Shown piece by piece: positions 1 to 5,708 of a DNA stretch of 7,925 nucleotides (within the stretch, counting starts at the first letter, position 1; each line of letters begins with the position of its first letter). The notes beneath the pieces are model-generated. The model saw nothing but the letters and a program-made list of their open reading frames with translations, was not told the origin of the DNA and made no database searches. Made by a program: the position numbers and the translations under genes. The DNA comes from Pseudomonadota bacterium (GTDB lineage: Bacteria; Pseudomonadota; Gammaproteobacteria; Steroidobacterales; Steroidobacteraceae): NCBI GenBank assembly GCA_021781775.1, contig JAJXWE010000051.1, forward strand, positions 1-7,925, written 5' to 3'.

Positions 1-666
1 CACGCGCAGGAAGTGGCTGGTGCCGATCAGGATGCGGGTGATGAGCGGCAGCTGCGCCTTGCTCGCCTCGAACACCGAGACCACCTTGGGCACGACGTAG
101 ACCATCAACGCCGTCACGATGAGGAACGACATCACCGACAGCACGATCGGGTAGAGCATCGCGGCCAGGATCTTCTGGCGGATCTCCTCGCGCCGCTCGG
201 TGTAATCGGCGAGCCGCTCGAGCACGGTGTCCAGATGTCCGGCCTGCTCGCCGGCGGCCACCGTGGCGCGGTAGATCTCCGGGAACACCCGCGGAAACTC
301 CGCAAGCCCGTCGGCGAGGGTGTGGCCTTCCATGACGCGCGCGCGCACCCCGAGCAGGATGCTCTGCACGCGGGGCTTCTCGGTCTGCTGCGAGACGGCG
401 AGCAGCGACTCCTCCAGCGGCAGCGCGGCACGCACCAGCGTGGCGAGCTGGCGGGTGAGCAGCGTCACATCCGCCGCCGACACGCGCCGCAGCGTCCCGA
501 AGGCGCGCTGGCGGCCGGCCTCGCGCGCGGCGACCTCGCTCACCGATACGGGCAGCAGCTGGCGCTCGCGCAGCAGCTGGCGGACGTGCCGCGGCGTGTC
601 GCCCTCCAGGATGCCCTTGCGCTCCTTGCCGCTGGCATCGAGCGCCGTGTACTCGAAGGCGCCCAC
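1..666 (-). CDS. gspF: Type II secretion inner-membrane platform protein GspF (partial, C-terminus outside window)
   Basis: GspF is the polytopic inner-membrane platform protein of the type II secretion system; it contacts the GspE ATPase and couples it to pseudopilus assembly. The 222 codons present show the family N-terminus (GAFEYTALDASGK, residues 2-14) and the first T2SSF domain at about 66-190, with LTRQLATLV (70-78), FPEIYRATVAAGEQAGHLD (128-146) and a first membrane segment at about 168-192. Family members are near 400 residues, so about 180 residues, including the second T2SSF domain and the later membrane segments, lie beyond the left edge. The start is a GTG one base after the gspE stop, preceded by a strong Shine-Dalgarno sequence; the protein begins exactly where homologues do. 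It is the fourth gene of the gspCDEF order. The family call is near certain. A type IV pilus PilC is the main alternative, but the gspC-D-E context argues against it. Confidence 0.96.
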   Translation of the reverse strand, partial: MGAFEYTALDASGKERKGILEGDTPRHVRQLLRERQLLPVSVSEVAAREAGRQRAFGTLRRVSAADVTLLTRQLATLVRAALPLEESLLAVSQQTEKPRVQSILLGVRARVMEGHTLADGLAEFPRVFPEIYRATVAAGEQAGHLDTVLERLADYTERREEIRQKILAAMLYPIVLSVMSFLIVTALMVYVVPKVVSVFEASKAQLPLITRILIGTSHFLRV

Positions 667-667
667 C

Positions 668-2173
668 CTAATCCTCCCGCGTCACCCGCAGCACTTCCTC
701 GAGTGTGGTCTCCCCGCGCAGCACGCGCATGCGGCCGTGATCGCGGATCGACGGCGTGGTGCGGCGCGCGTGGCGCTCGAACTGCTGTTCGCTCGCCCCG
801 TCGTGGATCATGGTGCGCAGCGCCTCATCGACCACGATGAGTTCGTAGATGCCCGAGCGGCCGCGGTAGCCGCCCATCGGGTCATCGCCCGGGCGGTACA
901 GCGTCGGGGCCGGTCCGCCGGGCGGCAGGCTGAGCAGCCGCCGCTCGGCCTCCCCGGCGCTGAAGGGGCGCTTGGTCTCGGGGTTCAGCACCCGCACCAG
1001 GCGCTGGGCGAGCACGCCGATCAGGCTCGAGGAGAGCAGGAACGGCTCGATGCCCATGTCGCGCAGGCGGGTCACGGCGCCGGCGGCGGTATTGGTGTGC
1101 AGCGTGGAGAGCACCAGGTGGCCGGTGAGGCTCGCCTGCACGGCGATCTGCGCGGTCTCGAGGTCACGGATCTCCCCGATCATGACCACGTCGGGGTCCT
1201 GGCGCAGGATGGCGCGCAGGCCGCGCGCAAAGGTCATCTCCACCTTGGTGTTGACCTGGGTCTGGCCGATGCCGTCGATGTAGTACTCGATCGGGTCCTC
1301 GACCGTCATGATGTTGCGGGTGTTGTCGTTGAGCCGCTCGAGCGCGGCGTACAGCGTCGTGGTCTTGCCCGAGCCGGTCGGGCCCGTCACCAGCAGGATG
1401 CCGTGCGGCTTGTGGATCAGATCGTCGATGAGCCGCTCGGTGCCCGGGTCCATGCCCAGGGCGGTGAGCTCGAGCCGGCCGGCCTGCTTGTCGAGCATGC
1501 GCAGCACCACGCGCTCGCCGTACCCGGCCGGGATGGTCGAGACGCGCACGTCCACCGCCCGACCGGCGACCCGCAGACTGATCCGCCCGTCCTGCGGCAG
1601 GCGCCTCTCGGCGATGTCGAGCTTGGACATGACCTTGATGCGCGAGACCACCAGCGGGGCCACGGCGCGCTTGGACTGCAGCACCTCGCGCAGCAGCCCA
1701 TCGACGCGAAAGCGCACCACCAGGCGGTTCTCGAACGGCTCGATGTGGATGTCCGAGGCGTTTTCCTTCACCGCCTGCGTGAGCACGGCGTTGATCAGGC
1801 GGATGATCGGGGCGTCATCGTCGCTGTCCAGAAGGTCGGCCTGCTCGGGCAGCTCCTGGGCGAGGTGGGCGAGGTCTTCGGTCTCGTTGAGTCCCTCGAC
1901 CGCCTGCATCGCGTCCGAGCCGGCCTCGTAGACCTGCTGCAGCAGCCGATCGAACTCCTCGGCCGGAACGCGCGCGAGGTGGATGGGGCGGCCGAGCACC
2001 CGGCGCGCCTCGGCGAGGCCGAGCGGCGAGCATGTCTCGCGGCAGACGCACTCCGCGCCGTCCTCGTGCATCGCCCTGACCAACACCCCGTGGCGCTTGG
2101 CGAAGGCGAACGGCAGGCGCGGCTCGCCGGCGGCGAGGCGCATGGGGGGCTCGAGCGGGCGCGGCTCGTTCAC
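668..2173 (-). CDS. gspE: Type II secretion ATPase GspE, lacking the zinc-binding cysteines
   Basis: GspE is the cytoplasmic hexameric ATPase that powers pseudopilus assembly through GspF and GspL. The 501 residues match the family length. An N1E-type domain for docking to GspL covers about 15-90 (RLPFAFAKRHGV at 19-30) and an N2E domain about 118-235. The ATPase domain follows, with Walker A GPTGSGKT (264-271), Asp box TVEDPIEY (290-297), Walker B region with catalytic Glu334 in MIGEIRD (331-337) and His box TGHLVLSTLHTNTA (350-363). The C-terminal GYRGRSGIYEL (435-445) is also typical. Oddly, the CxxC...CxxC zinc motif expected between about 397 and 431 is absent: the positions read NPET and PGDD. 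Three cysteines (42, 44, 48) cluster in the N-terminal domain instead. The start is a GTG overlapping the gspD stop by 4 bp, with no clear Shine-Dalgarno sequence, so translation is probably coupled; Met11 is an alternative start. A pilus or competence ATPase is unlikely given the neighbours. Confidence 0.97.
   Translation of the reverse strand: MNEPRPLEPPMRLAAGEPRLPFAFAKRHGVLVRAMHEDGAECVCRETCSPLGLAEARRVLGRPIHLARVPAEEFDRLLQQVYEAGSDAMQAVEGLNETEDLAHLAQELPEQADLLDSDDDAPIIRLINAVLTQAVKENASDIHIEPFENRLVVRFRVDGLLREVLQSKRAVAPLVVSRIKVMSKLDIAERRLPQDGRISLRVAGRAVDVRVSTIPAGYGERVVLRMLDKQAGRLELTALGMDPGTERLIDDLIHKPHGILLVTGPTGSGKTTTLYAALERLNDNTRNIMTVEDPIEYYIDGIGQTQVNTKVEMTFARGLRAILRQDPDVVMIGEIRDLETAQIAVQASLTGHLVLSTLHTNTAAGAVTRLRDMGIEPFLLSSSLIGVLAQRLVRVLNPETKRPFSAGEAERRLLSLPPGGPAPTLYRPGDDPMGGYRGRSGIYELIVVDEALRTMIHDGASEQQFERHARRTTPSIRDHGRMRVLRGETTLEEVLRVTRED
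672..678 (-). promoter_or_regulatory. Shine-Dalgarno sequence of gspF
   Basis: On the minus strand GGGAGGA lies 5 bases before the GTG codon at 666. It sits inside the last codons of gspE and supports the GTG as the gspF start. It is the only strong ribosome site among the three downstream gsp genes here; gspD and gspE have none visible. Confidence 0.8.
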
Positions 2174-4194
2174 GGGTGCGGCGGACTCTGGCCCGCTGCG
2201 GCGGCGCCCGGGGGCGGCGCGCTGCCCGGACTCTGCGTCGCCGCGCCCGGCAGGGCCGGCAGCGTCGGGCGTGGCTCGCCGCGCAGCAGTGGCGGGAACT
2301 GGCCGGCGGGCAGGGCTCCTTCCTGTTGGAGCATGTAGCGGTAGCTTGCGCTGCTCTGGGCGGCCGCATCGTTCTGGTCGCGCAGGATGCTGGGCTTGAT
2401 GAAGATCATCAGGTTGCTGCGCGAAGCGGTGTCATTGCGCGCCTTGAACAGCCAGCCGAGCACCGGGATGCCGCCGAGGTAGGGAATGCTGTTGTGGTTG
2501 CGGTCCTGGGAGTTCTCGATCAGTCCGCCGAGCACCACGATGCCCTTGTTCTGGATCAGCACGTTGGTGGTGATGCTGCGCTTCTGGGTGGTCGGGTCGA
2601 TGGAGGACACCGAGGTGGGCAGCACGCTCGAGCTTTCCACGGAGATCTTCAGCATCACCGATTGGCCCGTGGCGGAGATGGTCGGGGTGACCTTGAGAAT
2701 GGTGCCGACCTCCTCGCGCTGCACGGTCTGGAAGGGCGTCACCGTGCCGCTGGTGACCGTCGAGGCGTTGGTGTACTGGCCGGTGACGAAGGGCACCTCG
2801 TCGACCGATTTCAACACCGCCTGCTGGTTGTCCATGGTGACCGCGGACGGGGTGGCCACGATGTTGGTGGCCTGGTTGCCGCGCAGCGCGCGCAGCATCG
2901 CGGCGAAGGAAATGCCGCCCGCCGACACCGTGCCGATGCCGAGCGTGGTGCCCTCGAGCAGCGAGGTGGTGAGGCTGGAGGGGTTCTTCGCCGCGTCCAC
3001 CAGGTCGACGATGCTGGTGCCCCCGACCGGCTCGACGAATCCGCCGAGCGGCAGCTTGTCGACCTGGGAGTAGGCGGCCCAGTTCACCCCGAGGTCATCG
3101 GTCTTGTTGACGTCCACCTCGGCGATGATCGCCTGCACCAGCACCTGCGGGCGGCGGATGTCGAGCTGCGCGACGATGTGCAGGATGGTGCGCATGGTCT
3201 TCGGCGGGGCGGTGATCACCAGCGCGTTGTTCTGGTCGTCGGCCCAGACCAGCGCGTTCTTCTCGGCCGCCGCCTGGGCGGTGCCCTTGACGTTGGCGTT
3301 CGAGGCGATCTGCGCGAGCTCCTGCATCTGCTCCTTGAGCTTCGGGGCGAGTTTCTTGGCGCTGGCGTAATGCAGATACACCACGCGCGTGTCCCCGCCC
3401 GAGGCCGACGGGGTGTCGAGCTGCGCGACCAGCGCGCGGATGCGCAGCCGCTCGGCCGGGTCGCCGCTGATCAGCACGCTGTTGGTGCGTGCGTCGGCCA
3501 CGACCTTGAACGTGCGTCCCATCTGGGCGGCCGCCTGGCCCTGGTAGAGCTGGTCGATCACCTGCACCACCTGCGTGGCCGAGGCGTTCTGCAGCGGCAT
3601 CACGTCCACATCCTGGTTGCCGACGCGGTCGATGCGCTCGACGATGTGCATGATGCGGTAAACGTTGCTCGCCCGGTCCGAGATGATGAGGATGTTCGAG
3701 GGCGAGTAGGCCGCCAGATGGCCCCATTCGGGCACCAGCGGCCGCAGGATCGGCACCAGCTCCGCGGCGCTGACGTTCTTCACCGGGATCACCTGCGTGA
3801 CGAGCTCATCGGAGGTGGAGCTGACCTTATTGGGTAGCAGGATCGAGGGCATCTGACGCTCTTTGGCGTCCGGGACGATCTGCACCACGTCGTGCCCGGA
3901 GGGTACGGCGATGTAACCGTACACCTGCAGGATGGAGAGGAATGCCTGGTAGAAGGCCGCCGGGGTGAGCGGCGTCGAGGAGTACATCGTGACCTGGGCG
4001 TTGACCCGGGGGTCGAGGATGAAGTTCTTGCCGGTCGCCGCGCTGACCGCCTGGATGATCTGGCGGATGCTGGCGTTCTTGAAGTTCGGCGTGATGCTCG
4101 GTGCCCCCGACGGTGCCGCCCGGCCGGCGAGCGGCACCAGGATGAGCAGGCAGAGCACGAGGCTGCGGAAGACTTTCACGACGGGCTTCCTCAT
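2170..4194 (-). CDS. gspD: Type II secretion outer-membrane secretin GspD
   Basis: GspD forms the multimeric outer-membrane channel through which folded periplasmic proteins leave the cell. The 674-residue product starts with a Sec signal peptide (basic MRKPVVKVFR, hydrophobic core to about 24, probable cleavage after GRA at 26). N0 spans about 33-108, N1 about 130-190, N2 about 195-258 and N3 about 268-343. The secretin domain (about 347-603) includes VPFVTGQYT (467-475), EVGTILKVTPTI (495-506) and the closing GIVVLGGLIENSQ, IPYLGGIPVLGWLF and NLMIFIKPSIL blocks (551-604). A short region at 615-640 may be the pilotin-binding S domain; it is followed by a Pro/Ala-rich tail to 674. The ATG overlaps the gspC stop as ATGA, and no Shine-Dalgarno sequence is visible, so translation is probably coupled to gspC. 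N0 plus three further N domains and the flanking gspC and gspE favour a type II secretin over PilQ or type III secretins. Confidence 0.98.
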   Translation of the reverse strand: MRKPVVKVFRSLVLCLLILVPLAGRAAPSGAPSITPNFKNASIRQIIQAVSAATGKNFILDPRVNAQVTMYSSTPLTPAAFYQAFLSILQVYGYIAVPSGHDVVQIVPDAKERQMPSILLPNKVSSTSDELVTQVIPVKNVSAAELVPILRPLVPEWGHLAAYSPSNILIISDRASNVYRIMHIVERIDRVGNQDVDVMPLQNASATQVVQVIDQLYQGQAAAQMGRTFKVVADARTNSVLISGDPAERLRIRALVAQLDTPSASGGDTRVVYLHYASAKKLAPKLKEQMQELAQIASNANVKGTAQAAAEKNALVWADDQNNALVITAPPKTMRTILHIVAQLDIRRPQVLVQAIIAEVDVNKTDDLGVNWAAYSQVDKLPLGGFVEPVGGTSIVDLVDAAKNPSSLTTSLLEGTTLGIGTVSAGGISFAAMLRALRGNQATNIVATPSAVTMDNQQAVLKSVDEVPFVTGQYTNASTVTSGTVTPFQTVQREEVGTILKVTPTISATGQSVMLKISVESSSVLPTSVSSIDPTTQKRSITTNVLIQNKGIVVLGGLIENSQDRNHNSIPYLGGIPVLGWLFKARNDTASRSNLMIFIKPSILRDQNDAAAQSSASYRYMLQQEGALPAGQFPPLLRGEPRPTLPALPGAATQSPGSAPPPGAAAAGQSPPHP

Positions 4195-5165
4195 CGGGGC
4201 GGCGATGGTGCGCGGCGCAGCAGGGCGCCGAACGGCTGGGTGGGCGGGGCGCCGGGGGCGGCCGGGGCCGCGGCCTGGGGGGTGAGACTCTGGGCGGCCT
4301 GCTCGACCTGGGCGAGATTCAAGGTCAGCACGCGCTGCTGGCCGGCGCGCAGCACCGTCACCGTCGCCTCGCTCGAGTCACCGAGGGTGGCGAGGATCTG
4401 CTGATCCTGGGCCGGATCGTTCAGCGGTGTGCCGTTGATGTCGAGCACCAGATCGCCAGGCTGCAGTCCGAGGCGCGCGAACGCGACCGGGTTGCTGCCG
4501 GGGTAGACGCGATAGCCGAGTTGGTGACCGCCGGAGAACACCGGCTCGGGCCGCAGCAGCTCGGCCAGAATCTGCGGGCGGCGGGCGACCAGCGAGCGCA
4601 TGCGGGCCGCGAACTGCGGCGCCTGGGTTTGCTCGGGCGTGAGCGCTGCCGTGTTCGGCGGTGCGGCAATCTCGGTTTCCTGCTGCGGCAGCGGCAGCGA
4701 CTGCAGCACGCCGTTCTGGCGCAGCAGCACCTTCCGCGCCAGCACCGCGGCCAGCGTCGCCCCGCCGGGCACCCGGTCGCCGACGGCGTACACCCGCACG
4801 GCCTGCGGGCTCGGGCCGAGGATCGCCAACCCCGCCGATGGATCGCTTCCGGCAATCACCCCGGTCAGCACGAGCGGCAGGCTGGTCTGCGGGGCATCCT
4901 CCGCGAGCGAGCCGGCCGAGTGCGGCGCCACGCCGAACAGGTGGCTCGAGAGCAGCGCCGTCAGGTCGACACCCCGCGCGTGGGCCTGCCAGTGCGGCAC
5001 GGCTGGCGGCGGCGCGCCGCCGGCCAGATCCGTCACCAGCAGCGCGACCTGCACGGCGAGGGCGAGGGCGAGCACACCGACGAGCAGCCCAGGACCACGG
5101 GTCGCGATCAGGGTGCGCCAGTGATCGTTGGGGCGAAATCCCTCGAGCCAGGAGGCGGTGCTCAT
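4191..5165 (-). CDS. gspC: Type II secretion inner-membrane/periplasmic linker GspC with PDZ domain
   Basis: GspC is a bitopic inner-membrane protein that bridges the assembly platform to the N0 domain of GspD and helps choose substrates. From the ATG at 5165 the product is 324 residues: a short cytoplasmic N-terminus, one membrane segment at about 25-48, a linker, and the homology region (HR) at about 68-160 with LLSSHLFG (71-78) and LPLVLTGVIAG (96-106). A PDZ domain follows at about 213-285, with GYRVYPGSNPVAFARLGLQP (217-236) and GDLVLDINGTPL (237-248), and then a Pro/Ala-rich tail. The PDZ type contrasts with GspC proteins that carry a coiled coil there. A TTG at 5204 would add 13 residues, but the ATG gives the N-terminus expected before the membrane segment; its upstream Shine-Dalgarno match is weak. 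gspC is the first gene of the minus-strand operon and its stop overlaps the gspD start. Confidence 0.95.
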   Translation of the reverse strand: MSTASWLEGFRPNDHWRTLIATRGPGLLVGVLALALAVQVALLVTDLAGGAPPPAVPHWQAHARGVDLTALLSSHLFGVAPHSAGSLAEDAPQTSLPLVLTGVIAGSDPSAGLAILGPSPQAVRVYAVGDRVPGGATLAAVLARKVLLRQNGVLQSLPLPQQETEIAAPPNTAALTPEQTQAPQFAARMRSLVARRPQILAELLRPEPVFSGGHQLGYRVYPGSNPVAFARLGLQPGDLVLDINGTPLNDPAQDQQILATLGDSSEATVTVLRAGQQRVLTLNLAQVEQAAQSLTPQAAAPAAPGAPPTQPFGALLRRAPSPPR

Positions 5166-5200
5166 CGGTGCTTCAGCATGCGTGGTGACAGGTAGACCGT

Positions 5201-5213
5201 GCAACGCCCTTGT
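5201..5213 (+). repeat. 13-bp direct repeat, copy 1
   Basis: GCAACGCCCTTGT occurs here and again, identical, at 5323-5335 in the same orientation. This copy lies in the predicted untranslated leader of gspC. Unlike the second copy it has no C-rich -10-like element 13 bases downstream, so it does not look like a promoter by itself. Its function is unknown. Confidence 0.5.
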
Positions 5214-5236
5214 CGTGCGGCTGGGGCATCCAGCGC

Positions 5237-5266
5237 ATCATACGGGGCTGTCGGTTCCGCTCACAA
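5237..5266 (-). promoter_or_regulatory. Predicted sigma-70 promoter of the gspCDEF operon
   Basis: On the minus strand a -35-like TTGTGA (5266-5261) is followed after 18 bases by a -10-like TATGAT (5242-5237). Transcription would start near 5230 and give a leader of about 65 bases before the gspC ATG at 5165. AT-rich hexamers this close to consensus stand out in the GC-rich surroundings, and the position fits the first gene of the operon. The -35 box overlaps a 12-bp palindrome, so repression or activation there is plausible. This is a motif reading by eye, with no experimental support. Confidence 0.55.
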
Positions 5267-5274
5267 GCGCTTGT
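5263..5274. promoter_or_regulatory. Perfect 12-bp palindrome, candidate operator
   Basis: ACAAGCGCTTGT is its own reverse complement and lies in the divergent region between gspC and clpS, overlapping the predicted gspC -35 box. Without a spacer it would form a poor RNA hairpin, so a binding site for a dimeric regulator is more likely than a terminator. It does not match the LexA, Fur or CRP consensus as I know them. The regulator is unknown. Confidence 0.4.
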
Positions 5275-5322
5275 TTCTCTTTGCTCCCTCGGCTGTGCGC
5301 CCGGGTGTGCCGGCGGCCGCGG

Positions 5323-5335
5323 GCAACGCCCTTGT
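5323..5335 (+). repeat. 13-bp direct repeat, copy 2
   Basis: This is the second identical copy of GCAACGCCCTTGT, 122 bp from the first. It overlaps the -35 element of the predicted clpS promoter. The repeat may be a regulator site shared by the two divergent operons, or this copy may owe its sequence to the promoter and the other may be chance. Confidence 0.5.
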
Positions 5336-5360
5336 GTTACGCCGCCGCGCCCCCTATAAA
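5331..5360 (+). promoter_or_regulatory. Predicted clpS-clpA promoter, sigma-70 and sigma-32-like
   Basis: TTGTGT (5332-5337) and TATAAA (5355-5360) are separated by 17 bases, the ideal sigma-70 spacing. The same stretch also reads as a heat-shock promoter: CTTGTGT (5331-5337, within CGCCCTTGTG), 13 bases, then CCCCTATA (5351-5358), compared with the known sigma-32 pattern CTTGAAA, 13-14 bases, CCCCATNT. Either reading puts the transcription start at about 5364-5367, at or just before the clpS ATG. The mRNA would then have almost no leader. The sigma factor cannot be decided from sequence alone. Confidence 0.5.
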
Positions 5361-5366
5361 GAGATC

Positions 5367-5687
5367 ATGCCCGATCCCCATCCGACCCGTCCCGACTCCG
5401 GGCTCCTCGTCGAAGAGGCGCGTCCCGAGGTCAAGCCGCCGCCGCTGTTCCGGGTCGTTCTGCTCAACGATGACTACACGCCGATGGAGTTCGTGGTCGA
5501 TGTGCTGGAGAAGTTCTTCCGCCTCGACCGGCCGAGCGCGACGCGTATCATGCTGGAGGTGCATACCCAGGGTAAGGGCGTATGCGGCGTGTTTACTTTC
5601 GAGATCGCGGAGACCAAGGTCGCCCAGGTGACCACCTACGCGCGGGATCACCAGCATCCGCTGATGTGCACGCTGGAAGAGGCGTGA
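5367..5687 (+). CDS. clpS: ClpS, N-degron adaptor for the ClpAP protease
   Basis: ClpS is a small cytoplasmic adaptor that binds proteins with N-terminal Leu, Phe, Tyr or Trp and hands them to ClpA for unfolding and degradation by ClpP; it also inhibits degradation of other ClpA substrates. The 106-residue product equals the E. coli length. A flexible Pro-rich N-terminal extension (1-26) precedes the core. The substrate pocket is intact, with Asn34, Asp35 and Asp36 in LLNDDYTPMEF (32-42), gatekeeper Met40, Val43, Met62, Val65, His66 and Leu99. The motifs GVCGVFTFEIAETKVAQV (71-88) and HPLMCTLEEA (97-106) are also typical. The ATG at 5367 is the only sensible start: the open frame continues upstream to a GTG at 5199, but that part is unlike ClpS, and the next Met is residue 40 inside the pocket. 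No well-spaced Shine-Dalgarno sequence is present (AAGAG is only 3 bases away). clpA follows after 21 bp. Confidence 0.97.
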   Translation: MPDPHPTRPDSGLLVEEARPEVKPPPLFRVVLLNDDYTPMEFVVDVLEKFFRLDRPSATRIMLEVHTQGKGVCGVFTFEIAETKVAQVTTYARDHQHPLMCTLEEA

Positions 5688-5692
5688 GCGAC

Positions 5693-5698
5693 AAGAGG
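5693..5698 (+). promoter_or_regulatory. Shine-Dalgarno sequence of clpA
   Basis: AAGAGG lies 10 bases before the GTG at 5709, in the 21-bp gap after clpS. The spacing is slightly long but usable. It supports the GTG start, which aligns with the known ClpA N-terminus. Confidence 0.6.
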
Positions 5699-5708
5699 CT
5701 CGAGTAAA

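Noticed and set aside
320..2338. A 672-codon open frame on the plus strand opposite gspE and gspF
   Set aside because: It is antisense to strongly conserved gspE and gspF, has a biased His/Arg/Asp/Gly-rich composition typical of reverse frames in GC-rich genes, and resembles no protein family.
2176..3837. A 553-codon open frame on the plus strand opposite gspD
   Set aside because: It is a mirror frame of the secretin gene with the same skewed composition and no recognisable domain.
5166..5204. An upstream extension of gspC to the TTG at 5204
   Set aside because: It adds 13 residues to an N-terminus that already fits GspC; TTG is a rare start and the ATG at 5165 is the simpler choice.
5199..5366. 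An upstream extension of clpS to the GTG at 5199
   Set aside because: The added 56 residues are unlike any ClpS, would cover both promoters and the repeats, and the ATG at 5367 gives exactly the E. coli length.
5688..5708. A terminator or separate promoter between clpS and clpA
   Set aside because: The 21-bp gap holds only a ribosome site; no hairpin with a T run and no promoter-like hexamer pair is present.
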